A stretch of 64,000 nucleotides of DNA from Anaerorhabdus sp964386325 (lineage in GTDB: Bacteria > Bacillota_I > Bacilli_A > Erysipelotrichales > Erysipelotrichaceae). Of this stretch, positions 32,449 to 40,886 are shown piece after piece (position 1 is the stretch's first letter; the number at the start of each line of letters is the position of its first letter). Location: contig CAYLQY010000002.1 of NCBI GenBank assembly GCA_964386325.1, positions 62,001 through 126,000 of the forward strand. The letters run 5' to 3'. The position numbers and the translations under genes were made by a program. The notes under the pieces were generated by a model that saw only the letters and a program-made list of their open reading frames with translations, made no database searches and had not been told where the DNA came from.

Positions 32449-33219
32449 ATGACACTTTTTCAGGCGTTACTCATTGGCATTGTATCTGCATTAACACAAT
32501 TAGAAGGTGGATGGTTAGGGGAATGTAAGCTTCGCGAACCGGTTGTAACTGGTTGTTTAGTTGGGCTTATTCTCGGTAATGTGCAACAAGGGCTTATCAT
32601 AGGTGCACAATTACAAATGATTTGGATGGGGGCTACAGGAATTGGGCCTACAGCACAGCTTGATATTGGTACAGGGGGAACAATCGGTACAGCTGTCGCT
32701 TTAATGACAGGCACTGGAGCAGAAGTTGCGATTGCCTTTGGATTACCAGTAGCGGTAATTATGCAATTCCTAAATACTCTATTATTAACAGGATATTCAG
32801 GATTAATGAACAAAGCTGACAAATTAATTGATGAATTAAAAGAAAAACAAATTATTTCGATTCATTTCTTATGCGGTTTCTTAACATTCTTAGTTTATTT
32901 TTCACTAACATTCATTGTTATGTATTATGGTAATTCTGCAATTGAAGGTATTGTTGCAACAATTCCAGAATGGGCAAACAATGGACTGGCTGCAGTAAGT
33001 AAGGTTTTACCTGCAATGGGATTTGCATTATTATTAAATATTTTATTTGAGAGAGATTTAGTTCCATATTTGATTTTAGGATTTGTCATGGCGGCATTCT
33101 TAGGAATGTCAATGGTCTCAGTTGCTGCTGTTTCAATTGCCCTTGCATGGATTATTTATATTATTCGTTCGGAGTCAACTAAAGTCATTGAATCTCATGA
33201 AACTAAGGAGGAACTATAA
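32449..33219 (+). CDS. PTS mannose/sorbose-family IIC component
   Basis: The 256-residue integral membrane protein has TLFQALLIGIVSALTQLEG, IIGAQLQMIWMG and GPTAQLDIGTGGTIGTAVA, the IIC-Man signature, with about seven hydrophobic segments. With IID it forms the sugar channel. ATG 32449 lies 8 bases after AAGGAGGG; the longer in-frame start lies within the operator region. It overlaps IID as TAATG. Confidence 0.92.
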   Translation: MTLFQALLIGIVSALTQLEGGWLGECKLREPVVTGCLVGLILGNVQQGLIIGAQLQMIWMGATGIGPTAQLDIGTGGTIGTAVALMTGTGAEVAIAFGLPVAVIMQFLNTLLLTGYSGLMNKADKLIDELKEKQIISIHFLCGFLTFLVYFSLTFIVMYYGNSAIEGIVATIPEWANNGLAAVSKVLPAMGFALLLNILFERDLVPYLILGFVMAAFLGMSMVSVAAVSIALAWIIYIIRSESTKVIESHETKEEL

Positions 33220-34052
33220 TGTCTAACAGAGAATATATTAATGAAAAAAATCAAATTACTAAAAAAGATTTTAGACAAATATTTTGGCGTTCATTTACTT
33301 TATTAGGATCATTCAATTATGAAAGAATGGAGGCATTAGGATTTCTATATGCAATGATGCCTACACTTAAAAAGGTGTATAAAGATGATCCAGAGGGATA
33401 TAAAGATGCTTTACATCGTCATATGGAACCATTTAATATGACCGTTGCTCCATCACCATTTGTAATGGGAATAACATTAGCAATGGAAGAAATGGCAAAG
33501 GATGATCCTAATTTCGATAAAACAACAATTAATGCGGTTAAGGTTTCTCTCATGGGGCCATTAAGTGGTATTGGAGATACTTTCTTCTGGGGAATATTCC
33601 GAGTTATCGCGTGTGCATTGGGTGTTAGTTTTGCAAGTCAGGGGAATATTTTAGGACCTGTTGTTTTGTTAATCACATTTAATATTCCAAACTTTTTAAC
33701 ACGATACTATGGACTTCGTCTTGGATATTTTAATGGCAGTGGATTATTGAAAGATTTCCAAGAGTCTGGAAAGATGGGTTTATTTACTTATTGTGCAGGA
33801 ATTGTTGGTATTGCTTCAGTAGGTTGCATGATTGCATCATGGATTGGTTTATCTTCTCCACTTGTATTTACAATTGCGGGTAGCGAAATCGTTCTACAAG
33901 AATATTTAGATCAAATTTGCCCACAATTATTATCACTTGTCGCAACGCTATTAATTTTCTTAGGACTTAAGAAAAAAATTAAAACTGTTTATTTAATTTT
34001 ATCAATTATTGTTATTGCATTCTTAGGTGGTGTATTTGGAATTTTAGGATAG
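33219..34052 (+). CDS. PTS mannose/sorbose-family IID component
   Basis: The 277-residue IID has KKDFRQIFWRSFTLLGSFNYERMEALGF at its N terminus and MGPLSGIGDTFFWG, both diagnostic, plus C-terminal membrane helices. The start overlaps the IIC stop (TAATG) with AAGGAGG upstream; translation is coupled. Confidence 0.93.
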   Translation: MSNREYINEKNQITKKDFRQIFWRSFTLLGSFNYERMEALGFLYAMMPTLKKVYKDDPEGYKDALHRHMEPFNMTVAPSPFVMGITLAMEEMAKDDPNFDKTTINAVKVSLMGPLSGIGDTFFWGIFRVIACALGVSFASQGNILGPVVLLITFNIPNFLTRYYGLRLGYFNGSGLLKDFQESGKMGLFTYCAGIVGIASVGCMIASWIGLSSPLVFTIAGSEIVLQEYLDQICPQLLSLVATLLIFLGLKKKIKTVYLILSIIVIAFLGGVFGILG

Positions 34053-34062
34053 AGGTAAAAAG

Positions 34063-34545
34063 ATGGCTATTGTAGAAGTACGTATTGATGATCGATTGAT
34101 TCATGGACAAGTATGTGGTTTTTGGATTCCGCATTATAGTGTTAATAAAATAGTTATTGTTGATAATAAAATTGTTAATGATGATATGCGTAAGACTGCA
34201 TTACAAATAGGATGTCCAGCAAAGGTAAAACTATCAATTCTTAACTCATTAACTGCTTCAGACAAGTTAAAGAGAAAATTAGATGAAGGTAGTAATGTAC
34301 TAATTTTAACAGCTGATCCTCGTCCATTATTAGAAATGGTAGAAGATGGTTATGAAATTAAGAAAATCAAAATTGGTAATCTATCAAGTAAAGACGGATC
34401 AGTTCAAATAAAAAGAACGGTCTTTGTTTCACCAGATGAACTTGATTGCTTTAAAAAACTAATTGCTAAGGGAGTAACTATTGAGTCACATATGATCCCA
34501 AGTGAACATTCAGAAGATATTACAGAAATCATAAAAACATTATAA
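34063..34545 (+). CDS. PTS mannose/sorbose-family IIB component
   Basis: The 160-residue IIB has VRIDDRLIHGQV with the phospho-acceptor His14, typical of IIB-Man/Sor/Aga proteins. It passes phosphate from IIA to the incoming sugar. It is separate from IIA, which is encoded two genes later. Confidence 0.93.
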   Translation: MAIVEVRIDDRLIHGQVCGFWIPHYSVNKIVIVDNKIVNDDMRKTALQIGCPAKVKLSILNSLTASDKLKRKLDEGSNVLILTADPRPLLEMVEDGYEIKKIKIGNLSSKDGSVQIKRTVFVSPDELDCFKKLIAKGVTIESHMIPSEHSEDITEIIKTL

Positions 34546-34559
34546 TGGAGGAAAGTTAA

Positions 34560-35642
34560 ATGGATGAAGTAAGTGTTTTAAATTACATGTATGATCAGCC
34601 TAGAGCATTGAAAAGTGCTTTTGATCAAAGAACAATTTTTGTTGAACCTTTTATTGAGTTATTTGCAAAAAATAATATTAAAAAAGTTTTATTCTTTGGT
34701 TCAGGAACTTCTTACAATGCGGCAATTATTGCAGCTCACTATTTTAAACAAATAGTTGGTATTGATGCAGCAGGAAATTATCCTACAGTTTTTAAAAATT
34801 ATGAAAAAGCTGATTGGACGAATATGCTAAAGAAAGAAGAAATTTTATTTGTCGGTATATCACAATCTGGAACATCAATTTCAACAATAGATGTTATGAA
34901 GAAAGCAAAGGCTGAAGGATATCAAACTATTGTTTTAACTGAAAATCTAGAAAGTGAAATTACAAAACATACTGATAAAGTTGCTCATTTGTTGTGTGGT
35001 AAAGAGTTAACTCCTCCTGAAACAAGAGGGTATACTGTTACCATGTTGACACTTTATATTTGGGCAGTAGAAGTTGCTCGTTTAAAAAATATCTATAATG
35101 ATAATGACTATAATCAAGCAATCAAAGAAATAGATAATTTTGTTAATGATTTTGACAAAGTGATTAAAGAAAGTTCAGCATGGTATGAAAGAAATAAAAC
35201 GACAATTGTAAACAGTGATAGAATTTATGTAATGGGGTATGGAGTGGATTTTGGATCAGTGCTTGAAGGAATGTTAAAGATTGGTGAAATGTTAAGAATT
35301 CCTACAATCGGATATGAGATTGAAGAATATTCACATGGTCCTACAATGGCAATTACAAATAGACAAACACTTTTTATGATAGGTTCTGATGAAGTAGAGT
35401 GGGAAAGATGCTTACAATTTAGAGAGGTATTTAAAAAATATACTGATCGTGTTCATTTAATCACTTGTAAAGAAACGCAAATAGATGATAGAGATATTCA
35501 ATTCAGTATTCATCCTAATAAATATCTATGTCCGATTATGTACACAGTACCATTTCAATTTGTAGCTGCAAAAGGTGCTAAAGATATTGGCATTGATACA
35601 AATATTAATCCTTTCGTAGAACCACTCGCACATTTGGAATAA
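34560..35642 (+). CDS. SIS-domain sugar-phosphate isomerase/deglycase (FrlB/GfrF/AgaS-like)
   Basis: The 360-residue protein has two SIS domains like the isomerase half of GlmS: FGSGTSYNAAII, GISQSGTSISTIDVM and EEYSHGPTMAI. Relatives deglycate fructoselysine- or glucoselysine-6-phosphate (FrlB, GfrE/F) or deaminate amino-sugar phosphates (AgaS). Its place inside a mannose-type PTS operon, as in the gfr operon of Salmonella, suggests the imported sugar carries an amino group. The exact substrate is not readable. TGGAGGAAAG precedes the ATG. Confidence 0.82.
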   Translation: MDEVSVLNYMYDQPRALKSAFDQRTIFVEPFIELFAKNNIKKVLFFGSGTSYNAAIIAAHYFKQIVGIDAAGNYPTVFKNYEKADWTNMLKKEEILFVGISQSGTSISTIDVMKKAKAEGYQTIVLTENLESEITKHTDKVAHLLCGKELTPPETRGYTVTMLTLYIWAVEVARLKNIYNDNDYNQAIKEIDNFVNDFDKVIKESSAWYERNKTTIVNSDRIYVMGYGVDFGSVLEGMLKIGEMLRIPTIGYEIEEYSHGPTMAITNRQTLFMIGSDEVEWERCLQFREVFKKYTDRVHLITCKETQIDDRDIQFSIHPNKYLCPIMYTVPFQFVAAKGAKDIGIDTNINPFVEPLAHLE

Positions 35643-35646
35643 CAAT

Positions 35647-36057
35647 ATGGAAAGAGCAATTGTTATCGGACATGGAAATTTTGCAACTGGTTTGCAAAGT
35701 GCATTGGAATTAATAATGGGTGTTCAAACGAATATTGAATTTATAGACTTCGATAAAAATATGTCTATTGATGATTTAAGAAATAGAGTACATACAATTC
35801 TTTTGGATGAAAATACAACCGTATTTGTGGATTTATTTGCGGGTTCTCCATTTAATGTTGTTGTAGATGAAATATTGCATGGTGCTAATCCTCGACTTTT
35901 TTATGGAGTAACACTAGGGATGCTTATGGAATATGTTTCGAAATTATCTTTTGATATAAGAATCTCTGATGAAGAAATAGTTGATATTGGTAGAAACCAA
36001 GTAGGAAAATTTGTACTTACTAACTACAATCAAAATATTTCTGATGATGAATTATAA
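35647..36057 (+). CDS. PTS mannose-family IIA component
   Basis: The 136-residue IIA begins MERAIVIGHGNFATGL, with phospho-acceptor His9, and has FVDLFAGSPFN. It takes phosphate from HPr. It closes the five-gene operon; its ribosome binding site is weak, so coupling with the SIS gene 4 bases upstream is likely. Confidence 0.92.
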   Translation: MERAIVIGHGNFATGLQSALELIMGVQTNIEFIDFDKNMSIDDLRNRVHTILLDENTTVFVDLFAGSPFNVVVDEILHGANPRLFYGVTLGMLMEYVSKLSFDIRISDEEIVDIGRNQVGKFVLTNYNQNISDDEL

Positions 36058-36102
36058 TTAATGTTGTAGAATTAAAAAAACTTTTAAAAATGTTAGAAAA
36101 AG

Positions 36103-36139
36103 AAACCAAAACAAAGTGAAACAATGTTTTGGTTTTTAA
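36103..36139 (+). terminator. Terminator of the mannose-family PTS operon
   Basis: An 11-bp stem AAACCAAAACA / TGTTTTGGTTT with an 11-base loop and trailing T-run. Confidence 0.8.
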
Positions 36140-36204
36140 ATTGATAAGTAATGTTTATTGTTGATATTTTTAAACTATACAGTAACAAATAAATACTTTA
36201 AATA

Positions 36205-36243
36205 TTTATACACAGAGCAATAAACGTGTTTTAAGTGTATAAA
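36205..36243. repeat. Spaced inverted repeat upstream of the GH1 gene
   Basis: TTTATACAC (36205-36213) and GTGTATAAA (36235-36243) form a 9-bp perfect inverted repeat with a 21-base spacer, just upstream of the promoter. It could be two half-sites of an activator; role unknown. Confidence 0.45.
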
Positions 36244-36253
36244 AAAATGATGG

Positions 36254-36282
36254 TTGTAGTTATATTTGAATTCCTTTATGAT
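36254..36282 (+). promoter_or_regulatory. Promoter of the GH1 gene
   Basis: TTGTAG (36254-36259), 17-base spacer, TATGAT (36277-36282), 34 bases before the start codon. Confidence 0.5.
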
Positions 36283-36315
36283 GAACTTAAATTAGAATAA
36301 AGAGAGGAGTATTTT

Positions 36316-37785
36316 ATGTCATTTAAAGAAGGATTTTATTGGGGTGGAGCAACAGCAGCTAACCAATGTGAAGGAGCATGGAATGAAGATGGAAGAGGAC
36401 CAGCAGAAACGGATATGTTAACAGCTGGAAGCAATCATTCACCACGAATGCTTACATACCAAATGCCAGATGGGACAACCGGAGCAATTCCAAGAACAGG
36501 AGGAAAACTTCCGGAAGGAGCAAAATTAGCAGTACTTGAAGACTACTATTATCCAAACCATGATGGTGTTGATTTCTATCATCATTACAAAGAAGATATT
36601 GCATTAATGGCAGAGATGGGATTTACCATGTTTAGGATGTCTATATCATGGAGCCGTATTTTTCCTCAGGGTGATGAAGAAGAACCAAATCAAAAAGGAA
36701 TAGAATTTTATCGAAATGTATTCAAAGAATTAAAGAAATATAATATTGAACCTTTGGTAACCTTACATCATTTTGATACACCACTATATTTAGAAGAAAA
36801 TTATGATGGATGGAATAATAGAAAAACAATTGAATTCTTTGATCGTTATGCAAAGGTATGTTTTGAAGAATATAAGGGTTTAGTCAAGTATTGGTTAACA
36901 TTCAATGAAATTAATAATACCGTTATGTTTTTAGAACTCTTTGGAGATAAGGCAACAAAAGAAGGATATCAACGTGCTTATCAACAACTACATTATCAAT
37001 TTATCGCAAGTGCACATGCAGTAAAAATGGCCCATGAAATAGATCCTAATTATGAAGTTGGATGTATGATTTGTGGTATCACATTCTATCCAGGAACAAG
37101 TGATCCAAAAGATATTTTATTAAATCGTCATTCATGGGAGAAAAATATCTTCTATTGTGGTGATGTACAAAGTAAAGGTAAGTATCCAACTTTCGCAAAA
37201 CGTCTATGGAAGGAACAAGATGTTCAACTTGATATAACAAAACAAGATGAACAAGATTTAATGGAGGGCTGTGTAGATTTCTATACATTCTCTTACTATA
37301 TGTCTACAGTTGTGACAACACATGAGACAGAAGGCAAAGTAGGTGGTAACTTCTCAATGGGTGCAAAGAATCCATATTTGAAATACAGTGATTGGGGATG
37401 GGGATTTGATCCTGAAGGATTAAAATACTATTTAGAAATGATTTATGATCGTTATGAAAAACCATTGATGGTTGTAGAAAATGGTTTAGGAGCTATCGAC
37501 AAAGTTGAAGAAGATGGAAGTATCCATGATGATTATCGTATTGAATATATGCGTGAACACATTAAAGAGATGGGTAATGCCATTGATAATGGTGTCGATT
37601 GTATTGCATACACAAGTTGGGGATGTATTGACTTAGTATCAGCTGGAACGGGTGAAATGAAGAAACGTTATGGTATGATTTATGTTGATAAAGACGATGA
37701 AGGTAATGGAACATTTGAACGTCGTAAGAAAGATTCATTTGATTGGTATAAAAAAGTAATTCAATCAAATGGTAAAATAATTTAA
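36316..37785 (+). CDS. GH1 6-phospho-beta-glucosidase
   Basis: The 489-residue GH1 enzyme starts FKEGFYWGGATAANQCEGAW. Acid/base Glu198 lies in TFNEIN and nucleophile Glu388 in VVENG. SAGTGEMKKRYGMIYVD carries the Ser/Lys/Tyr set that binds a 6-phosphate, so it acts on PTS-imported phosphorylated beta-glucosides in the cytoplasm. It has AGAGAGGAG before the ATG and its own promoter. It could serve either neighbouring PTS. Confidence 0.93.
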   Translation: MSFKEGFYWGGATAANQCEGAWNEDGRGPAETDMLTAGSNHSPRMLTYQMPDGTTGAIPRTGGKLPEGAKLAVLEDYYYPNHDGVDFYHHYKEDIALMAEMGFTMFRMSISWSRIFPQGDEEEPNQKGIEFYRNVFKELKKYNIEPLVTLHHFDTPLYLEENYDGWNNRKTIEFFDRYAKVCFEEYKGLVKYWLTFNEINNTVMFLELFGDKATKEGYQRAYQQLHYQFIASAHAVKMAHEIDPNYEVGCMICGITFYPGTSDPKDILLNRHSWEKNIFYCGDVQSKGKYPTFAKRLWKEQDVQLDITKQDEQDLMEGCVDFYTFSYYMSTVVTTHETEGKVGGNFSMGAKNPYLKYSDWGWGFDPEGLKYYLEMIYDRYEKPLMVVENGLGAIDKVEEDGSIHDDYRIEYMREHIKEMGNAIDNGVDCIAYTSWGCIDLVSAGTGEMKKRYGMIYVDKDDEGNGTFERRKKDSFDWYKKVIQSNGKII

Positions 37786-37792
37786 AAGATAA

Positions 37793-37821
37793 TTGACAAA
37801 GATTTATTTAATGGTTATTAT
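37793..37821 (+). promoter_or_regulatory. Promoter of the IIA-LicT-IICB-GH4 operon
   Basis: TTGACA (37793-37798), 17-base spacer, TATTAT (37816-37821), right after the GH1 stop. The transcript would start just before the antiterminator site. Confidence 0.75.
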
Positions 37822-37828
37822 AATAGCG

Positions 37829-37857
37829 TAAACGTGTTACTGATAATGCAGGCATGA
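37829..37857 (+). promoter_or_regulatory. LicT/BglG-type ribonucleic antiterminator (RAT) 1
   Basis: GTGTTACTG...TGCAGGCATGA matches the RAT core (TTACTG-n-CAGGC). It overlaps the left arm of the terminator at 37851, as required for a mutually exclusive switch. Confidence 0.8.
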
Positions 37858-37885
37858 GTTGATTTAGGGGACTCATGCCTTTTTT
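37851..37885 (+). terminator. Conditional terminator 1 of the antitermination switch
   Basis: A 9-bp stem GGCATGAGT / ACTCATGCC with an 11-base loop and T6. Confidence 0.88.
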
Positions 37886-37914
37886 AATGCATAAGTGAGT
37901 AATGGGAGACAAAT

Positions 37915-38391
37915 ATGAATTTTTTTAAGAAACGCTACAAGAATAATTTAATGACGCCAATTGAGGGCAAATGCATAGATTTAGAATCGGTAAATGATCC
38001 TGTCTTTTCACAAAAAATGATGGGTGAAGGCATTGCGATACTTCCGACATCAACACTTGTGGTATCACCGTGTGATGGAGAAATAACATTGATATCAGAT
38101 ACTAATCATGCTTTTGGGATGGTTGGTGTAGATGGTGCTGAAATATTAATTCATCTAGGAATTGATACAGTGAAGTATAAAGGAGAAGGTTTTAAACGTA
38201 TTGCACAAGTTGGGAAAAATGTAAAACAAGGCGAACCAGTATTAGAATTCGATATCGATTATTTTAGAAAAGAAAATATTGATACTACAGTGATGCTAAT
38301 TTTATTAAATCATAATAAATTTGATTTGGACTATACAACAAATAGAGAAGTAACGTATGATACTACTGTAATAGAGTATATAAAGAAATGA
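37915..38391 (+). CDS. PTS glucose-family IIA protein (Crr-like), stand-alone
   Basis: The 158-residue IIA-Glc-type protein has SPCDGEITLI, NHAFGM (His65) and ILIHLGIDTV (His80, phospho-acceptor). It phosphorylates a IIB of the glucose/glucoside family, most likely the IICB encoded at 39309, which lacks a IIA domain. It is the first gene behind RAT 1. GGGAG precedes the ATG. Confidence 0.9.
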   Translation: MNFFKKRYKNNLMTPIEGKCIDLESVNDPVFSQKMMGEGIAILPTSTLVVSPCDGEITLISDTNHAFGMVGVDGAEILIHLGIDTVKYKGEGFKRIAQVGKNVKQGEPVLEFDIDYFRKENIDTTVMLILLNHNKFDLDYTTNREVTYDTTVIEYIKK

Positions 38392-38398
38392 GGATTGT

Positions 38399-39226
38399 AT
38401 GAAAGTAGCAAGAACGTTTAATAATAATGCAGTAGCTGTTATTACAGATGATAATAAGGATGCAGTTTTGTTAGGTTCTGGTGTTGGCTTTGGAAAACGA
38501 GTAAATGACTTAATCGGGATGGAAAAAGTTGAAAAAATTTATTATATTCAAGATGATATGCAGACCAAATTTCTGCAGTTGCTTGAAAATACAGCAAAAG
38601 ACTATCTTGTAATAGCCGAAAAAATTTTGGAAAAAGCAAAGACTGCAGGATTCAACGTCCAAACGCACGGTATTATATCATTGACTGATCACATTGCATT
38701 TGCAATCACTAGAGCGAAAGAAAATATCTTCTTGCCTAATTTAATTCTCAATGAGGTAAAAGCACTTTATAAAGAAGAATATGCAATTGGACTGTGGGCA
38801 ATTGATTTAATAAAAAATGAAACGTCAATTCAACTACCGGAAGATGAAGCTGGGTATATTGCGTTGCATATTATTAATTCGTCACACAATCAAACCCCCG
38901 ACAATACAGTTTACACTGTGAAGTTTATCCAAGGAACAATGGATATCATTGAAGAAGTATATCAGTTGAAATTAGATAAAGATGATTTAAATTATTTTAG
39001 AATTACCACGCATTTAAAATTTTTAGCACAAAGAATATTTTCAGATCAGCTAATTCAAACTAATGAAACAGAGGAGTTATATCAGTATCTGTTAAAGACA
39101 AATAGTAAACATGATGAATTTATTGTTAAAATAAGAGAATTTTCTGAGACAATATTTAATCATCAATTAAACCAACAGGAAATTTTATATATATTAATCC
39201 ATATTACAAAATTTTCTACAAAGTAG
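38399..39226 (+). CDS. LicT/BglG-family transcriptional antiterminator
   Basis: The 275-residue protein has the N-terminal RNA-binding domain (ARTFNNNAVAVITDD, LLGSGVGFGKRVNDLI) and two PRD domains with LTDHIAFAI, DEAGYIALHI and ILIHITKF holding phosphorylatable His residues. It binds RAT RNA and is tuned by PTS phosphorylation. Its gene lies between two RAT/terminator sites, so it controls itself, the IIA and the downstream IICB-GH4. It starts 7 bases after the IIA stop; its stop overlaps RAT 2. Confidence 0.94.
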   Translation: MKVARTFNNNAVAVITDDNKDAVLLGSGVGFGKRVNDLIGMEKVEKIYYIQDDMQTKFLQLLENTAKDYLVIAEKILEKAKTAGFNVQTHGIISLTDHIAFAITRAKENIFLPNLILNEVKALYKEEYAIGLWAIDLIKNETSIQLPEDEAGYIALHIINSSHNQTPDNTVYTVKFIQGTMDIIEEVYQLKLDKDDLNYFRITTHLKFLAQRIFSDQLIQTNETEELYQYLLKTNSKHDEFIVKIREFSETIFNHQLNQQEILYILIHITKFSTK

Positions 39227-39253
39227 GATTGTTACTGGCAACAGGCAAGACCC
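39226..39253 (+). promoter_or_regulatory. LicT/BglG-type ribonucleic antiterminator (RAT) 2
   Basis: GGATTGTTACTG followed by CAGGCAAGACC is a near-perfect RAT. It begins at the last base of the antiterminator stop codon and overlaps the next terminator's left arm. Confidence 0.9.
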
Positions 39254-39288
39254 AAGAAATGTAAAACATTTTTTAGGTCTTTTTTTCA
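39247..39288 (+). terminator. Conditional terminator 2 inside the operon
   Basis: AAGACC pairs with GGTCTT (inner stem AAATGT/ACATTT) and is followed by T7. It controls entry into IICB-GH4. Confidence 0.85.
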
Positions 39289-39308
39289 TAATAAAGGAGG
39301 ATAAATAA

Positions 39309-40877
39309 ATGAAAAAAATTATGAATGGGCTTGAAAATTTTGCGAAAGTTATGATACAGCCACTTATGTATCTATCGGTTGCAGGTATCGTAATGGTACT
39401 AGGGGTACTATTAACAAACAACTTTTTGAAAGGAGTATTGCCTTTCTTGAATTGGTTTCCAATTCAATTATTAGGAAATCTAATTTACAATTGTGTCATG
39501 GTGATTATTAATAACTTAAATATCATCTTTGCTATTGGTATTGCAGCTGCAATTGCTAAGAAAGACAAGCACCAAGCAGCGATTATCGCATTCATGTCTT
39601 ATTTAATGTATTTAACTACAAGCAATACAGTACTTCAAATGACTGGAAATTTGGCTACACCCAATGAAATGTTAGGATTGATTGGTACGGGGCAATCTTT
39701 AATTCTCGGTATTCAAAATGTAGATATGAGTGTATTTGGAGGAATTATTTTAGGGTTTTTAACAGGTTGGGTATTTAATAAGACAAGTCATAAACGTTTT
39801 AAAGGTGCCATGGAAATTTATTCAGGGGTAAGATTTACTTTCTTCGTTATGATTTTTGTTTCGATGGTATTTGGAGTAGTATCAACATACTTATGGCCAT
39901 ATGTACAAACAGTAATTTCAACCTTAGCGATGTTGATTAAGAATACAGGTGACTTTGGTTTATTTATGTATGGATTCTTAGAAAGATTATTAATTCCTAC
40001 AGGGTTACATCATTTGATTTATACACCATTTCAATTTAGCGATTTAGGTGGAGTATTACAATTAGGAGATAAAACAATTGTAGGTGCTTATGCAATTGTT
40101 ATGGCAGAAATGAATATGCCAGTTGCTCAATTCTCAGATTCAATTTATTATATGGCAATTGGATTTACTAAGATGTTTGGTTACATTGGAATCGGAGCAG
40201 CATTTATTCATACAGCTCGCAAAGAAAATAAGGCTAAAACAAGAGCAATCATTATTCCATTAATTATTACTGCTTGCCTTGCATCAGTAACTGAACCACT
40301 AGATTTCATGTTTGCATTTGCAGCACCGATATTATTCGTAATACATGCAATTATTGCAGGCGTATTCATTGTGCTATTATCTGTATTTAATGTAACTGCG
40401 TTCTGTGGCGGAAATTTAATTGCTTCAGTATTAATGAATGTCATGGCAGGTCCAGCAAAAACAAATTATCCAGTAATGTTTATTTTAGGAATTGTTCAAA
40501 TCCTAGTATATTATTTCTTGTTTAGTTTCTTGATTAAAAAATTCAATATGAGAACTCCAGGTAGAGAGATTGCAGTTGAAATTGATGCTGCCAATAATGT
40601 GAAACCAATTAGCAATGATGAATCTAAAGAAAATTCAGAAATTGATGTAGTATCACTTGTTGATGGGCTAGGTGGAAAAGATAATATTCAAGAATTGGAA
40701 AATTGTTTTACACGTCTAAGAGTAAGACTAAAAGATCCATCATTACTAAATGACACTTTAGTAAATACAACAAAAAATAGTGGTATCGTAAAAAAGGATA
40801 ATGATATACAAATTATTTATGGTCTTCAAGTACCAGAAATTAAAAAAGCTGTCGAAGAATATTTAGAAAAAGAGTAG
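39309..40877 (+). CDS. PTS glucose-superfamily IICB, alpha-glucoside (GlvC-like) type
   Basis: The 522-residue transporter has an N-terminal IIC domain with about ten membrane helices (LERLLIPTGLHHLIYTPFQF, EPLDFMFAFAAPILF) and a C-terminal IIB domain with phospho-acceptor Cys466 in NCFTRLRVRL. No IIA domain is attached. The GH4 neighbour and the IIC type suggest maltose or other alpha-glucosides. AAGGAGG precedes the ATG, downstream of RAT 2. Confidence 0.88.
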   Translation: MKKIMNGLENFAKVMIQPLMYLSVAGIVMVLGVLLTNNFLKGVLPFLNWFPIQLLGNLIYNCVMVIINNLNIIFAIGIAAAIAKKDKHQAAIIAFMSYLMYLTTSNTVLQMTGNLATPNEMLGLIGTGQSLILGIQNVDMSVFGGIILGFLTGWVFNKTSHKRFKGAMEIYSGVRFTFFVMIFVSMVFGVVSTYLWPYVQTVISTLAMLIKNTGDFGLFMYGFLERLLIPTGLHHLIYTPFQFSDLGGVLQLGDKTIVGAYAIVMAEMNMPVAQFSDSIYYMAIGFTKMFGYIGIGAAFIHTARKENKAKTRAIIIPLIITACLASVTEPLDFMFAFAAPILFVIHAIIAGVFIVLLSVFNVTAFCGGNLIASVLMNVMAGPAKTNYPVMFILGIVQILVYYFLFSFLIKKFNMRTPGREIAVEIDAANNVKPISNDESKENSEIDVVSLVDGLGGKDNIQELENCFTRLRVRLKDPSLLNDTLVNTTKNSGIVKKDNDIQIIYGLQVPEIKKAVEEYLEKE

Positions 40878-40886
40878 GAGAAAATT

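Noticed and set aside
32460..32822. Minus-strand open frame opposite the mannose-family IIC gene
   Set aside because: Pro/Ala/Ile-rich complement of a membrane protein; no independent start signal.
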